In this document: positions 37,016-45,247 of the stretch, one piece after another | How the letters are laid out: the number at the start of each line of letters is the position of its first letter | How positions within the stretch are numbered: the first letter of the stretch is position 1 | NCBI RefSeq assembly: GCF_000507145.1 | Contig: NZ_AYTO01000008.1 | Coordinates: forward strand, 186,001-250,000 | DNA length: 64,000 nt | Source of the DNA: Bacillus tequilensis KCTC 13622 | Lineage (GTDB): Bacteria > Bacillota > Bacilli > Bacillales > Bacillaceae | Direction: 5' to 3' | Made by a program: the position numbers and the translations under genes | The notes under the pieces: generated by a model | The model's input: the letters and a program-made list of their open reading frames with translations, nothing else | What the model was told of the DNA's origin: nothing | The model's database searches: none

Positions 37016-38800
37016 ATGGTGAAAAAAGCGGCTGAAGTACAAAAAGGCGGCGGATTTTTAATCGACGATGTCACATACGATCAAATGTATACACCGGAGG
37101 ATTTCACTGACGAGCATAAAATGATTGCAAAAACAACAGAGGATTACATCGAGCAAGATGTTCTCCCTCATATAGATGAAATCGAAAACCACCAATTCGA
37201 GCATTCTGTCAGACTGTTGAAGAAGGCCGGCGAACTAGGGCTGCTTGGCGCTGATGTGCCAGAGGAATACGGAGGGCTCGGCCTTGATAAAATCAGCTCC
37301 GCACTCATTACGGAAAAATTTTCGCGTGCGGGAAGCTTTTCGCTTTCTTATGGCGCGCATGTCGGCATCGGTTCCTTGCCGATCGTCTTTTTCGGATCAG
37401 AAGAGCAAAAGAAAACGTATTTGCCCGGGCTTGCTTCAGGCGAAAAGATCGCGGCTTATGCGTTGACTGAACCCGGATCCGGGTCTGATGCGCTGGGAGC
37501 AAAAACAACAGCCGTGCTGAATGAAGCGGGGACGCATTACGTATTAACCGGTGAAAAACAGTGGATTACCAACTCTGCCTTTGCTGATGTATTTGTCGTT
37601 TACGCGAAGGTGGACGGCGACAAATTCTCAGCCTTTATTGTAGAAAAAGATTTCCCGGGCGTATCCACAGGTCCGGAAGAAAAGAAAATGGGGATCAAAG
37701 GATCATCGACAAGAACCCTTATTTTAGATCAGGCTGAAGTGCCAAAAGAAAACCTGCTCGGAGAAATCGGCAAAGGGCATGTCATCGCCTTTAATATTTT
37801 GAATATCGGCCGCTATAAGCTGGCGGTTGGCACGATTGGAGCATCTAAGCGGGTGATTGAGCTGTCTGCAGCATACGCAAATCAGCGCCGCCAATTTAAA
37901 ACGCCGATTGCGGGCTTTTCGCTGACACAGGAAAAAATCGCGACAATGGCATCAAGGCTTTACGCGATGGAAAGCTCTGTGTACAGAACCGTCGGGCTGT
38001 TTGAAGACAATATGAGCCAGTTTACGGCCGAAGACCTCAAGGACGGCCGGCAAATCGCCAAGTCAATTGCAGAATACGCCATCGAATGCTCTCTGAATAA
38101 AGTATTCGGATCCGAGACGCTTGATTATATCGTAGATGAAGGCGTGCAGATTCATGGCGGCTACGGTTTTATGCAGGAATACGAAGTAGAGAGAGCCTAT
38201 CGGGATTCAAGGATCAATCGGATTTTTGAAGGCACAAACGAAATCAACCGGTTAATCGTGCCAAGCACTTTCCTGAAAAAAGCGTTAAAAGGCGAGCTGC
38301 CTCTATTCGAAAAAGCGAAGGCGCTCCAAGAAGAACTCATGATGCTTATGCCGGAAGAGCCGGGCAGCGGCGTTTTAGAGCAGGAGAAATATATCGTCAA
38401 GCAAGCCAAAAAAATCGCGCTGTTCGCCGCCGGTCTCGCCGCGCAAAAATACGGAAAAGCCATCGATCGCGAACAAGAAATTCTCGTCAACGTCGCGGAT
38501 ATCGTCAGCAATGTATACGCAATGGAATCCGCCGTACTCAGAACGGAAAAGGCCATTGCCGCCCAAGGAGAAGAAAAAGCGGCGCAAAAGGTGCTGTATA
38601 CTGAAATTTTCGTTCAGGAAGCTTTTAACGAAATTGAAGCGCACGCGAAGGAATCCCTTATCGCAATAGAAGAAGGAGATTCACTCCGCATGATGCTTTC
38701 CGCTCTTCGCAAGCTGACGCGCGTAACGCCTAAAAACGTCATTCAGAAAAAACGCGAAGCGGCAGCGGGCGTTTTTGAGGCTGAAAAATATATTGTCTGA
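37016..38800 (+). CDS. fadE: Acyl-CoA dehydrogenase FadE
   Basis: A 594-residue acyl-CoA dehydrogenase for the first oxidation step. Standard domain (about 30-410) with AYALTEPGSGSDALG, QWITNSAFADVFVVYAKV and the FAD-proximal HGGYGFMQEYEVERAYRDSRINRIFEGTNEINR signature, followed by a longer C-terminal helical extension of about 170 residues, as in VLCAD-like bacterial enzymes. ATG 37016 is chosen (aaaggggg upstream) over the earlier 36995. Last gene of the fadNAE operon. Confidence 0.96.
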   Translation: MVKKAAEVQKGGGFLIDDVTYDQMYTPEDFTDEHKMIAKTTEDYIEQDVLPHIDEIENHQFEHSVRLLKKAGELGLLGADVPEEYGGLGLDKISSALITEKFSRAGSFSLSYGAHVGIGSLPIVFFGSEEQKKTYLPGLASGEKIAAYALTEPGSGSDALGAKTTAVLNEAGTHYVLTGEKQWITNSAFADVFVVYAKVDGDKFSAFIVEKDFPGVSTGPEEKKMGIKGSSTRTLILDQAEVPKENLLGEIGKGHVIAFNILNIGRYKLAVGTIGASKRVIELSAAYANQRRQFKTPIAGFSLTQEKIATMASRLYAMESSVYRTVGLFEDNMSQFTAEDLKDGRQIAKSIAEYAIECSLNKVFGSETLDYIVDEGVQIHGGYGFMQEYEVERAYRDSRINRIFEGTNEINRLIVPSTFLKKALKGELPLFEKAKALQEELMMLMPEEPGSGVLEQEKYIVKQAKKIALFAAGLAAQKYGKAIDREQEILVNVADIVSNVYAMESAVLRTEKAIAAQGEEKAAQKVLYTEIFVQEAFNEIEAHAKESLIAIEEGDSLRMMLSALRKLTRVTPKNVIQKKREAAAGVFEAEKYIV

Positions 38801-38806
38801 TTGTCC

Positions 38807-38834
38807 AAAAGCTCCGCATGCGCGGAGCTTTTTT
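38807..38834 (+). terminator. Terminator of fadNAE
   Basis: Stem aaaagctccgc / gcggagctttt with an ATGC loop and T6. Confidence 0.93.
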
Positions 38835-38908
38835 AAGGAGCACAGTTTTAGGCTTTTAAAACAAACTGTGTTAAAATAACCTCGATTATTTTATTGAGGG
38901 GGAAGAAG

Positions 38909-39265
38909 ATGTCGTTAACTTTTTACTGGTACCCTAAATGCGGAACGTGCCGCAAAGCAAAGAAATGGCTTGAAGAGCATGGAAAAGAAATCAACGAAAT
39001 ACATATTGCAGAGCAGCCTCCAAGCAAAGAAGAACTAAAAGCGCTTTATGAAAAAAGCGGGCTGGATCTCAAGAAATTTTTCAACACGAGCGGCATGAAA
39101 TACCGCGAACTGAATCTAAAGGAAAAGCTGTATCACATGTCAGAGGACGAACAGCTTGAACTGCTGGCTTCAGACGGAATGCTGATCAAACGCCCTCTTA
39201 CAACAGACGGCGAAAAAGTGACAGTCGGTTTTAAAGAAGACCAATTTGAAGAAAACTGGGCTTAA
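38909..39265 (+). CDS. yusI: ArsC/Spx-family thioredoxin-fold protein YusI
   Basis: A 118-residue ArsC/Spx-family protein with a CxxC redox motif (Cys11-Gly-Thr-Cys14 in YPKCGTCRKAK) and the family's conserved KFFNTSG...LIKRPL segment. Unlike true arsenate reductases no arsenic genes are near. ATG 38909 follows gaggggg; the frame opens at 38894. It lies directly before gcvH. Exact role unknown. Confidence 0.88.
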   Translation: MSLTFYWYPKCGTCRKAKKWLEEHGKEINEIHIAEQPPSKEELKALYEKSGLDLKKFFNTSGMKYRELNLKEKLYHMSEDEQLELLASDGMLIKRPLTTDGEKVTVGFKEDQFEENWA

Positions 39266-39331
39266 TGTCAATTTTTTTTGAAAAGTGTGGTATCTTCTTA
39301 TTGTAGTGCTGTAAAAAATGGAGGGATTCAA

Positions 39332-39715
39332 TTGAGCATACCTAAAGATTTGCGTTACTCAGGAGAACACGAGTGGGTTAAAGTTGAGGGAGAAAAAGCC
39401 AGAATCGGAATTACGCATTTTGCCCAGTCCGAGCTAGGCGACATCGTGTTTGTCGAGCTTCCTGAAGTTGGCGCTGAAATCAAAGCGGACGAGCCATTCG
39501 GCAGTGTTGAATCCGTTAAAACGGTATCTGAGCTTTATGCACCGATTAACGGAACTGTTGTGGAAGTAAACGAAGATCTTGATGACAGTCCGGAATTCGT
39601 CAACGAATCTCCGTACGAAAAAGCATGGATGATCGTCATTGAGCCGTCTGACGCTTCTGAAATTGAAAAACTGATGACAGCAGAGCAATACGAAGAGATG
39701 ACACAAGAAGACTAA
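39332..39715 (+). CDS. gcvH: Glycine cleavage system H protein
   Basis: A 127-residue lipoyl-carrier protein. The lipoyl-lysine Lys63 lies in [15 protein letters not shown], the classic H-protein motif. Start TTG 39332 is preferred (ggaggg 10 nt upstream, N-terminus [14 protein letters not shown]); the longer frame from 39278 lacks an RBS. In B. subtilis GcvH also serves as the obligatory intermediate in lipoyl transfer to the 2-oxoacid dehydrogenases. The other gcv genes are not here. Confidence 0.96.
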   Translation: MSIPKDLRYSGEHEWVKVEGEKARIGITHFAQSELGDIVFVELPEVGAEIKADEPFGSVESVKTVSELYAPINGTVVEVNEDLDDSPEFVNESPYEKAWMIVIEPSDASEIEKLMTAEQYEEMTQED

Positions 39716-39770
39716 AATAGGATAGCTGTGAAGGCAATTGGACACGCTAACGGTGTAGGAGGTGTCCAAT

Positions 39771-40007
39771 ATGGCTTTCAGCAAACAAAAGCTCGATGTC
39801 ACCAATGATGTGACAGGCCGCTTTCAAAATGGCCGGCTCTCGTTATATCATGATAATGAGATGATCGGGCAAATGACAAGCATGGATGAATATGAGCTTA
39901 AATCCGGTTATTCCTTTGAAAATGAGAAATTTTATAAAACAGCCGATGTGGTCTCAGGAAACGATGAAAAATACGTGGATTGTGACTATGAAAACGGCTG
40001 GTGTTAA
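39771..40007 (+). CDS. yusG: YusG, small DUF2553 protein
   Basis: A 78-residue acidic protein (MAFSKQKLDVTNDVTGRFQNGRLSLYHDNEMIGQ..., ending YVDCDYENGWC) of the DUF2553 family with two Cys in the tail. aggaggtgt precedes ATG 39771. Function unknown. It lies between gcvH and the TOPRIM gene, all on the plus strand. Confidence 0.85.
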   Translation: MAFSKQKLDVTNDVTGRFQNGRLSLYHDNEMIGQMTSMDEYELKSGYSFENEKFYKTADVVSGNDEKYVDCDYENGWC

Positions 40008-40079
40008 TGTTGGCGGTGAATTTCACTGCCTTCTTTTTACAATCTGAACGTTTCAAATTTGGCGCAGCAGGTGATGAAA

Positions 40080-40442
40080 ATGGATGAGCAGGAAAAGGTG
40101 ATGATTGTCGAAGGGAAATCAGATAAAGAGAAAGTTGAAAGTGTGCTGAATGAACCAGTGCGCATCATCTGCACAAACGGAACAATCAGCCAGCTGAAGC
40201 TTGAGGAATTGGCTGATGAGCTTTACGATAAAGACGTCTATATATTAGTTGATGCTGATGAATCAGGCGAGAAATTAAGAAAACAGCTGAAAAGAGAATT
40301 TAATGACGCCTGCCATTTGCATATCGACAGAGCCTATAAGGAAGTAGAGGCTGCACCGAGACACCATGTCGCTTCTGTGCTGCTCCGCGCAAATCTGAAT
40401 GTCCATACTATTTTTCTTGAAAGAAAGTCCCGAGGTGTATAG
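40080..40442 (+). CDS. yusF: TOPRIM-domain protein YusF
   Basis: A 120-residue stand-alone TOPRIM domain of the OLD/M5-like small primase family. The metal-binding Glu is in VMIVEGKSDKEKV and the DxD motif in YILVDADESGEKL. TOPRIM proteins act on RNA or DNA phosphodiester bonds. The ATG at 40080 lies 6 nt after aggtg; upstream starts (40059 TTG, 40071 GTG) are possible. One base separates it from yusE. Confidence 0.82.
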   Translation: MDEQEKVMIVEGKSDKEKVESVLNEPVRIICTNGTISQLKLEELADELYDKDVYILVDADESGEKLRKQLKREFNDACHLHIDRAYKEVEAAPRHHVASVLLRANLNVHTIFLERKSRGV

Positions 40443-40443
40443 C

Positions 40444-40764
40444 ATGAAAGAACTTCAAGAACATGAGCTAGAGCACATCGCAGATGATGTGTATCTCCTA
40501 TATTTATATACTCCGTTTTGCGGCACCTGCCAGCTTGCAAGCAAAATGCTGACAGTGGTGAAAGAGATGCTGCCTGATGTCGCCTTCTATCAAAACAATG
40601 TCAATTATTCTCCGACATTTGCAAAAGCGTATCAAATTGAGAGCGTCCCTTGCTTTCTGCTGTTTAAAGGCGGAAAAGTGGTTGAAAGAGGATACGCGTT
40701 TCATTCTGTTTCTTATTTATATGAGCTGATTAAACAAAAATCATCTTCCGCATCCCATTTATGA
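40444..40764 (+). CDS. yusE: Thioredoxin-like protein YusE
   Basis: A 106-residue thioredoxin-fold protein with active site Cys26-Gly-Thr-Cys29 (YTPFCGTCQLASKM) and the cis-Pro loop SVPCFLLFKGG. gaggtg lies before ATG 40444, which follows the yusF stop by one base. A possible thiol-disulfide exchange role is known only by family. Confidence 0.9.
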   Translation: MKELQEHELEHIADDVYLLYLYTPFCGTCQLASKMLTVVKEMLPDVAFYQNNVNYSPTFAKAYQIESVPCFLLFKGGKVVERGYAFHSVSYLYELIKQKSSSASHL

Positions 40765-40870
40765 CATATTTCTCGACGTATTCCAATGAAATTGTCGTTC
40801 GTTTTATAAAGGGGTTCTTGCGCAGAAAGAGAAATGTGTATGTATGACCAACAAATAGGAGGTTGTACAT

Positions 40871-41215
40871 ATGGAGAAAGCGGAAGTTTTAGAAGATGAG
40901 TACCAGCATCTGTTTTTAAAACCCCTTTTGAATGCTTCAGCATTGCTCATTACCTTCCAAGGAGAAACAGAAGCCTTAACCGTCTCAATAAACGAACAGG
41001 GAGAAATGAAAAAAATTTCTCCGCCTCAAACGTCCAACCTGACCTTTTACGGAAACCAAGCGGAAATCATTCATTTATTGCACGGAGACATTTCCCTCCA
41101 GCACTTGATCCAGAGGGGAAGCCTTAAAGTAAAGGGGTCATTCAGAGCCCTGCTGAAACTCGAGGCCATTCTCTGGCTGACGAACGGATTTTTTCAGAGG
41201 ATTTTGAAGAATTGA
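40871..41215 (+). CDS. yusD: SCP2 sterol-carrier-like protein YusD
   Basis: A 114-residue protein with the SCP2 fold pattern: ALLITFQGETEALTVSINEQGEM and NLTFYGNQAEIIHLLHGDISLQHLIQRGSLKVKGSFRALLKLEAIL. SCP2 domains bind hydrophobic ligands. aggaggttgt precedes ATG 40871. Lies before the S-box leader but is not part of the metNPQ unit. Function unknown. Confidence 0.85.
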   Translation: MEKAEVLEDEYQHLFLKPLLNASALLITFQGETEALTVSINEQGEMKKISPPQTSNLTFYGNQAEIIHLLHGDISLQHLIQRGSLKVKGSFRALLKLEAILWLTNGFFQRILKN

Positions 41216-41262
41216 AAAATAAAAAATTATTATAATAGTAAAAGTTGACATCATTTATTTTA

Positions 41263-41292
41263 TTGACATTTGCTGATTCGCCGTGCTATTCT
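41263..41292 (+). promoter_or_regulatory. metNPQ promoter
   Basis: ttgaca (41263-41268), 18-bp spacer, tattct (41287-41292), about 30 bp before the riboswitch aptamer. Confidence 0.78.
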
Positions 41293-41327
41293 ACATTAAG
41301 AATTTCCGGACGAAAAAGACTATATAT

Positions 41328-41490
41328 TTCTCTTATCAAGAGAGGTGGAGGGAAGTGCCCTATGAAGCCCGGCAACCATCAACACTGTTGAAATGGTGCC
41401 AATTCACACGAAGCGTTCAGCTTTGAAAGATGAGAGAAAGGCGTTTTATATAAGCCTTTCTGCTCACATGTGCAGAAAGGCTTTTCTTTT
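41328..41490 (+). promoter_or_regulatory. SAM-I (S-box) riboswitch with terminator
   Basis: Classic S-box: ctcttatcaagagaggtggaggga, then ccctatgaagcccggcaacc (split here as positions 41358-41378) and the aatggtgccaattc pairing, closing with gatgagag at 41429-41436. The expression platform is a perfect stem aagcctttctgc / gcagaaaggctt followed by T-rich sequence (41452-41490). Known logic: SAM binding favours the terminator, so metNPQ is on when methionine is short. Confidence 0.97.
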
Positions 41491-41541
41491 GCAGAAAAAC
41501 CCGGAAGATTTCTTAGAATAGTGTTAAGGCAGGTGATTGCT

Positions 41542-42567
41542 TTGATCAATCTTCAAGATGTTTCAAAAGTTTACAAGTCGAAACATGGAGATGTCAATGC
41601 TGTCCAAAATGTCTCGCTTTCCATTAAAAAAGGTGAGATTTTTGGAATTATAGGATATAGCGGAGCTGGTAAAAGTTCCTTAATCCGTCTGCTGAACGGC
41701 CTTGAGAAACCAACCTCAGGAACCGTGGAAGTGGCGGGAACTAAAATTAATGAAGTAAACGGACGCGGTTTAAGAAAAGCACGCCATGAAATCAGCATGA
41801 TTTTCCAGCATTTCAACTTGCTTTGGTCGCGGACCGTCAGAGAGAATATCATGTTTCCTTTAGAAATTGCCGGGATCAAAAAGAGCGAACGGATTAAGCG
41901 TGCCAATGAACTGATTAAACTGGTAGGTTTAGAAGGAAAAGAAAAAACATATCCGTCTCAGCTGAGCGGCGGGCAAAAGCAGCGTGTCGGCATCGCCCGA
42001 GCGCTTGCAAACAATCCGAAGGTTCTCCTTTGTGATGAAGCGACATCAGCGTTAGATCCACAAACGACAGATTCAATTTTGGATTTATTGTCCGATATTA
42101 ATGAAAGACTCGGCTTGACGATTGTGCTGATTACACACGAAATGCATGTCATCCGCAAAATCTGCAACAGAGTCGCCGTCATGGAAAACGGAAGGGTTGT
42201 AGAAGAAGGCGAAGTTCTCGACGTCTTCAAAAATCCGAAAGAAGACATGACAAAACGATTTGTTCAGCAGGTGACAGAGCCGGAAGAAACGAAAGAAACG
42301 CTTCAGCATCTTCTTGATGAAACAGCATCAGGAAAAACGGTTCAGCTCACATTTGTCGGTGATTCGGCTGAACAGCCTCTGATTACAGAAATGATCAGAA
42401 ACTTCAATGTCAGTGTCAATATTCTGCAGGGGAAAATCACGCAGACGAAGGATGGAGCTTACGGTTCATTATTCATCCACATTGACGGAGACGAGGAAGA
42501 AGTGCAAAACGTGATCCGGTTCATTAATGACAAACAGGTAAAAGCAGAGGTGATCACGAATGTTTGA
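41542..42567 (+). CDS. metN: Methionine ABC transporter ATPase
   Basis: A 341-residue MetN ATPase: Walker A GYSGAGKSS, signature LSGGQKQR, Walker B VLLCDEATSALDP, and a C-terminal NIL domain (about 265-341) that senses methionine for trans-inhibition. Start TTG 41542 follows aggtgattgc and gives the standard N-terminus (INLQDVSKVY). Overlaps metP by 8 nt. Controlled by the S-box upstream. Confidence 0.96.
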   Translation: MINLQDVSKVYKSKHGDVNAVQNVSLSIKKGEIFGIIGYSGAGKSSLIRLLNGLEKPTSGTVEVAGTKINEVNGRGLRKARHEISMIFQHFNLLWSRTVRENIMFPLEIAGIKKSERIKRANELIKLVGLEGKEKTYPSQLSGGQKQRVGIARALANNPKVLLCDEATSALDPQTTDSILDLLSDINERLGLTIVLITHEMHVIRKICNRVAVMENGRVVEEGEVLDVFKNPKEDMTKRFVQQVTEPEETKETLQHLLDETASGKTVQLTFVGDSAEQPLITEMIRNFNVSVNILQGKITQTKDGAYGSLFIHIDGDEEEVQNVIRFINDKQVKAEVITNV

Positions 42568-43228
42568 AAAGTATTTCCCGAATGTTGATTTAACTGAATT
42601 GTGGAACGCGACATATGAAACACTGTATATGACGCTGATTTCATTGGTGTTTGCTTTTGTCATCGGGGTGATCCTCGGCTTGCTGCTTTTCCTGACAAGC
42701 AAAGGGAGCCTCTGGCAGAATAAAGCTGTCAACTCTGTAATTGCAGCCATTGTCAATATATTCAGATCGATTCCATTCCTCATTTTAATTATTTTATTAT
42801 TAGGTTTTACGAAATTTTTAGTGGGCACGATCTTAGGGCCAAACGCCGCATTGCCGGCGCTGGTGATCGGCTCGGCACCATTTTACGCGCGCCTTGCTGA
42901 AATCGCATTGCGCGAGGTTGACAAAGGTGTGATTGAAGCCGCTAAATCAATGGGCGCTAAAACGTCTACGATTATTTTCAAAGTGCTGCTTCCGGAGTCT
43001 ATGCCGGCTCTTATTTCAGGCATCACGGTTACGGCCATCGCTTTGATCGGCTCAACGGCTATTGCCGGAGCCATCGGTTCAGGCGGCCTTGGAAACCTTG
43101 CGTATGTAGAAGGATATCAGTCTAATAATGCTGATGTGACCTTCGTTGCTACTGTGTTTATTTTAATCATCGTGTTTATTATTCAAATCATCGGTGATGT
43201 AATAACAAATATTATAGATAAACGATAA
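42560..43228 (+). CDS. metP: Methionine ABC transporter permease
   Basis: A 222-residue MetI-type permease with five membrane segments. The ATPase-docking EAA loop is EVDKGVIEAAKSMGAKTSTIIFKVLLPESMPALISG. Overlaps metN and is followed by metQ after 13 nt. Confidence 0.96.
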   Translation: MFEKYFPNVDLTELWNATYETLYMTLISLVFAFVIGVILGLLLFLTSKGSLWQNKAVNSVIAAIVNIFRSIPFLILIILLLGFTKFLVGTILGPNAALPALVIGSAPFYARLAEIALREVDKGVIEAAKSMGAKTSTIIFKVLLPESMPALISGITVTAIALIGSTAIAGAIGSGGLGNLAYVEGYQSNNADVTFVATVFILIIVFIIQIIGDVITNIIDKR

Positions 43229-43241
43229 GGGAGGATTTACA

Positions 43242-44066
43242 TTGAAAAAGCTATTTTTAGGTGCATTACTGCTTGTATTTGCAGGAGTTCTGGCTGCCTG
43301 CGGTTCGAATAACGGCGCTGAATCCGGCAAGAAAGACATTGTCGTTGCGGCGACAAAAACACCGCATGCGGAAATTTTAAAAGAAGCTGAACCATTGTTG
43401 AAAGAAAAAGGCTACACGCTGAAAGTGAAAGTGCTTAGTGATTACAAGATGTACAACAAAGCTTTAGCTGATAAAGAAGTGGATGCGAACTACTTCCAGC
43501 ACATTCCTTACCTTGAGCAAGAAATGAAAGAAAACACAGATTACAAACTTGTGAATGCCGGCGCTGTTCACCTAGAGCCATTTGGTATTTACTCTAAAAC
43601 ATACAAATCGCTAAAAGATCTTCCAAACGGAGCGACAATTATCCTGACAAACAACGTCGCTGAACAAGGCCGGATGCTTGCAATGCTTGAAAACGCAGGA
43701 TTAATCACGCTTGATTCTAAAGTGGAAACAGTTGACGCAACATTGAAAGACATTAAGAAAAACCCGAAAAATCTTGAATTCAAAAAAGTAGCGCCTGAAT
43801 TAACGGCAAAAGCATATGAAAACAAAGAAGGAGACGCGGCCTTCATTAATGTGAACTATGCGATCCAAAATAAATTAAATCCTAAAAAAGACGCGATTGA
43901 AGTAGAATCAACGAAAAACAACCCATACGCTAACATCGTCGCCGTTAGAAAAGGCGACGAAGACTCTGCTAAAATCAAAGCGCTGATGGAAGTTCTTCAC
44001 TCTAAAAAGATCAAAGACTTCATCGAGAAAAAATACGACGGAGCTGTGCTTCCTGTATCTGAATAA
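43242..44066 (+). CDS. metQ: Methionine-binding lipoprotein
   Basis: A 274-residue NlpA/MetQ-family lipoprotein with lipobox VLAAC (Cys20). The mature part begins with IVVAATKTPHAEILKEAEPLLKEKGYTLKVKVLSDYKMYNKAL and contains DANYFQHIPYLEQ, the conserved binding core for D- and L-methionine. Starts at TTG 43242 with gggagga upstream. Ends just before a strong terminator that is later repeated exactly. Confidence 0.96.
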   Translation: MKKLFLGALLLVFAGVLAACGSNNGAESGKKDIVVAATKTPHAEILKEAEPLLKEKGYTLKVKVLSDYKMYNKALADKEVDANYFQHIPYLEQEMKENTDYKLVNAGAVHLEPFGIYSKTYKSLKDLPNGATIILTNNVAEQGRMLAMLENAGLITLDSKVETVDATLKDIKKNPKNLEFKKVAPELTAKAYENKEGDAAFINVNYAIQNKLNPKKDAIEVESTKNNPYANIVAVRKGDEDSAKIKALMEVLHSKKIKDFIEKKYDGAVLPVSE

Positions 44067-44068
44067 GC

Positions 44069-44097
44069 TTGAAACCCCGGATGAGAAATCCGGGGTT
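44069..44097 (+). terminator. Terminator of metNPQ (copy 1 of a 29-bp repeat)
   Basis: Stem aaccccggat / atccggggtt with a GAGAA loop. The same 29 bp occur again at 44266-44294. Confidence 0.88.
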
Positions 44098-44106
44098 CGA
44101 TTATTG

Positions 44107-44299
44107 ACAAAGCCCTAAAACTAAGTTTTAGGGCTTTGTTATCTTTTCAGCGTGAATGAAAACCCTTGAAGTCTAGGAAGGCCGAGCATTGGAGCGGAGC
44201 GAATGTTTTAATTCGTGAGCACCAACGCGCAGGTCTGACAACGAATGCGAGGGTTTGCTGACACGTTGAAACCCCGGATGAGAAATCCGGGGTTTTTTT
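44107..44299. repeat. About 190-bp structured repeat-like element
   Basis: This non-coding stretch starts with a perfect 15-bp hairpin (acaaagccctaaaac / gttttagggctttgt, loop TAA) and ends with the second copy of the metQ-type terminator plus T7. In between, aaacccttg (44160-44168) can pair with cgagggttt (44248-44256), enclosing a cgaat/attcg hairpin and ggagcggagcg and gcgcaggtctgac segments that look conserved. Size and structure resemble the roughly 190-bp element reported as repeated about ten times in the 168 genome; identity with it is a guess. Confidence 0.6.
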
Positions 44300-44362
44300 C
44301 GGGTATTTTCCTAAAAGCTGTTCATAATAAAAAGGAATGTTAAACAGATGGAGGGAATCTCT

Positions 44363-44725
44363 TTGAATCAAGACAGAGGAAGCATGCAGGACGCGCTAAA
44401 ACAGTATAAATTAGGTTTAGGCACATTTGAACAAAAGATGCCTCTGATGGGAAGAAAGTATAACGAATTTACTGAACAATGCTTTGCCGGCAATTCTCTG
44501 ACTGAAAGAGAAAAGCAGCTGATTGCACTCGGAATCGCCATCAATGCCCAAGATGAATATTGCATGATCTATCATACGAAGGGCTGTCTTGATGAGGGAG
44601 CAACAGAAGAAAACATTCTCGAAGCGGTCAGTGTGGCAGCGGCATTTGGAGGCGGCGCGGCACTCAGCCAAGGTGTGACAGTTGTTCAGCAGTGCATAGA
44701 GGAATTCGGAAACACTACGCATTAA
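44363..44725 (+). CDS. yurZ: Carboxymuconolactone decarboxylase/AhpD-like protein YurZ
   Basis: A 120-residue AhpD-like protein. The core [57 protein letters not shown] matches the carboxymuconolactone decarboxylase family, but the usual CxxC is represented by a single Cys (EYCMIYH), so peroxidase-type function is doubtful. TTG 44363 follows ggaggg by 7 nt; the frame opens at 44348. Confidence 0.87.
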   Translation: MNQDRGSMQDALKQYKLGLGTFEQKMPLMGRKYNEFTEQCFAGNSLTEREKQLIALGIAINAQDEYCMIYHTKGCLDEGATEENILEAVSVAAAFGGGAALSQGVTVVQQCIEEFGNTTH

Positions 44726-44869
44726 GAGAAGGAATTTTCCGAAAAACCATTCTCATTTGATCTAAAAGGGTGCTTTCGTTCCAACGGCCGTTATTTCAAG
44801 CCATATCCTTTTTGCGGCCTCCATCGCAGCGCTGATACAATAGAAGCAAATATGTGAAAGGATTGATTC

Positions 44870-45055
44870 ATTATTTGCAGCAGCCAGGACAGACTGAACC
44901 TCGATTATACGTCAGAAATGGAAAAAGCGATGCAGCTGTCTCACGGAATTGGATACGAGGAGTACGGACGCCGGCTGGAAACAAGACTGAAAGTAGAGCG
45001 GCAGAGAGAGCTTGATTATGAAAAAAGCAAGCGGATTTCTGCGGGTGCTTATTGA
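44870..45055 (+). CDS. Small protein with apparent ATT start
   Basis: A frame of 61 codons ending with TGA at 45053-45055. Product: IICSSQDRLNLDYTSEMEK, then AMQLSHGIGYEEYGRRLETR and LKVERQRELDYEKSKRISAGAY, highly charged and helical. There is no ATG, GTG or TTG before Met17, but aaagga (44857-44862) lies 7 nt before ATT 44870, so ATT initiation (or start at the internal ATG) is possible. A stop just upstream excludes a longer frame. No family recognised. Confidence 0.5.
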   Translation: MICSSQDRLNLDYTSEMEKAMQLSHGIGYEEYGRRLETRLKVERQRELDYEKSKRISAGAY

Positions 45056-45070
45056 GAAAATCAATCTTTT

Positions 45071-45099
45071 AAAAAAGGGTGGGAATCCACTCTTTTTCT
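45071..45099 (+). terminator. Terminator after the small ORF
   Basis: Stem aaagggtgg / ccactcttt (one G-U pair), GAAT loop, T5 tail. Confidence 0.75.
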
Positions 45100-45167
45100 T
45101 TTTCAATCGCTTTAATAAAGTGCCGATCTTTGTTAAACTTGAGGAATGTGCAAGGCACGATAAAAAG

Positions 45168-45196
45168 TTGTATTTACTTTTCATTTGTTATAAAAT
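45168..45196 (+). promoter_or_regulatory. sufCDSUB promoter
   Basis: ttgtat (45168-45173), 17-bp spacer, taaaat (45191-45196), about 50 bp before sufC. Confidence 0.75.
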
Positions 45197-45247
45197 TAGA
45201 ATGAGAATAATTTGAGAATAATGATTATATATTTTGGAGGTATAGAT

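Noticed and set aside
41221-41262. Possible small gene before the S-box
   Set aside because: Only an AT-rich promoter region; no start codon with RBS.
44863-45015. TTG-started 50-codon frame overlapping the small ATT-started ORF
   Set aside because: The SD would touch the start codon, and the product composition is less protein-like than that of the other frame.
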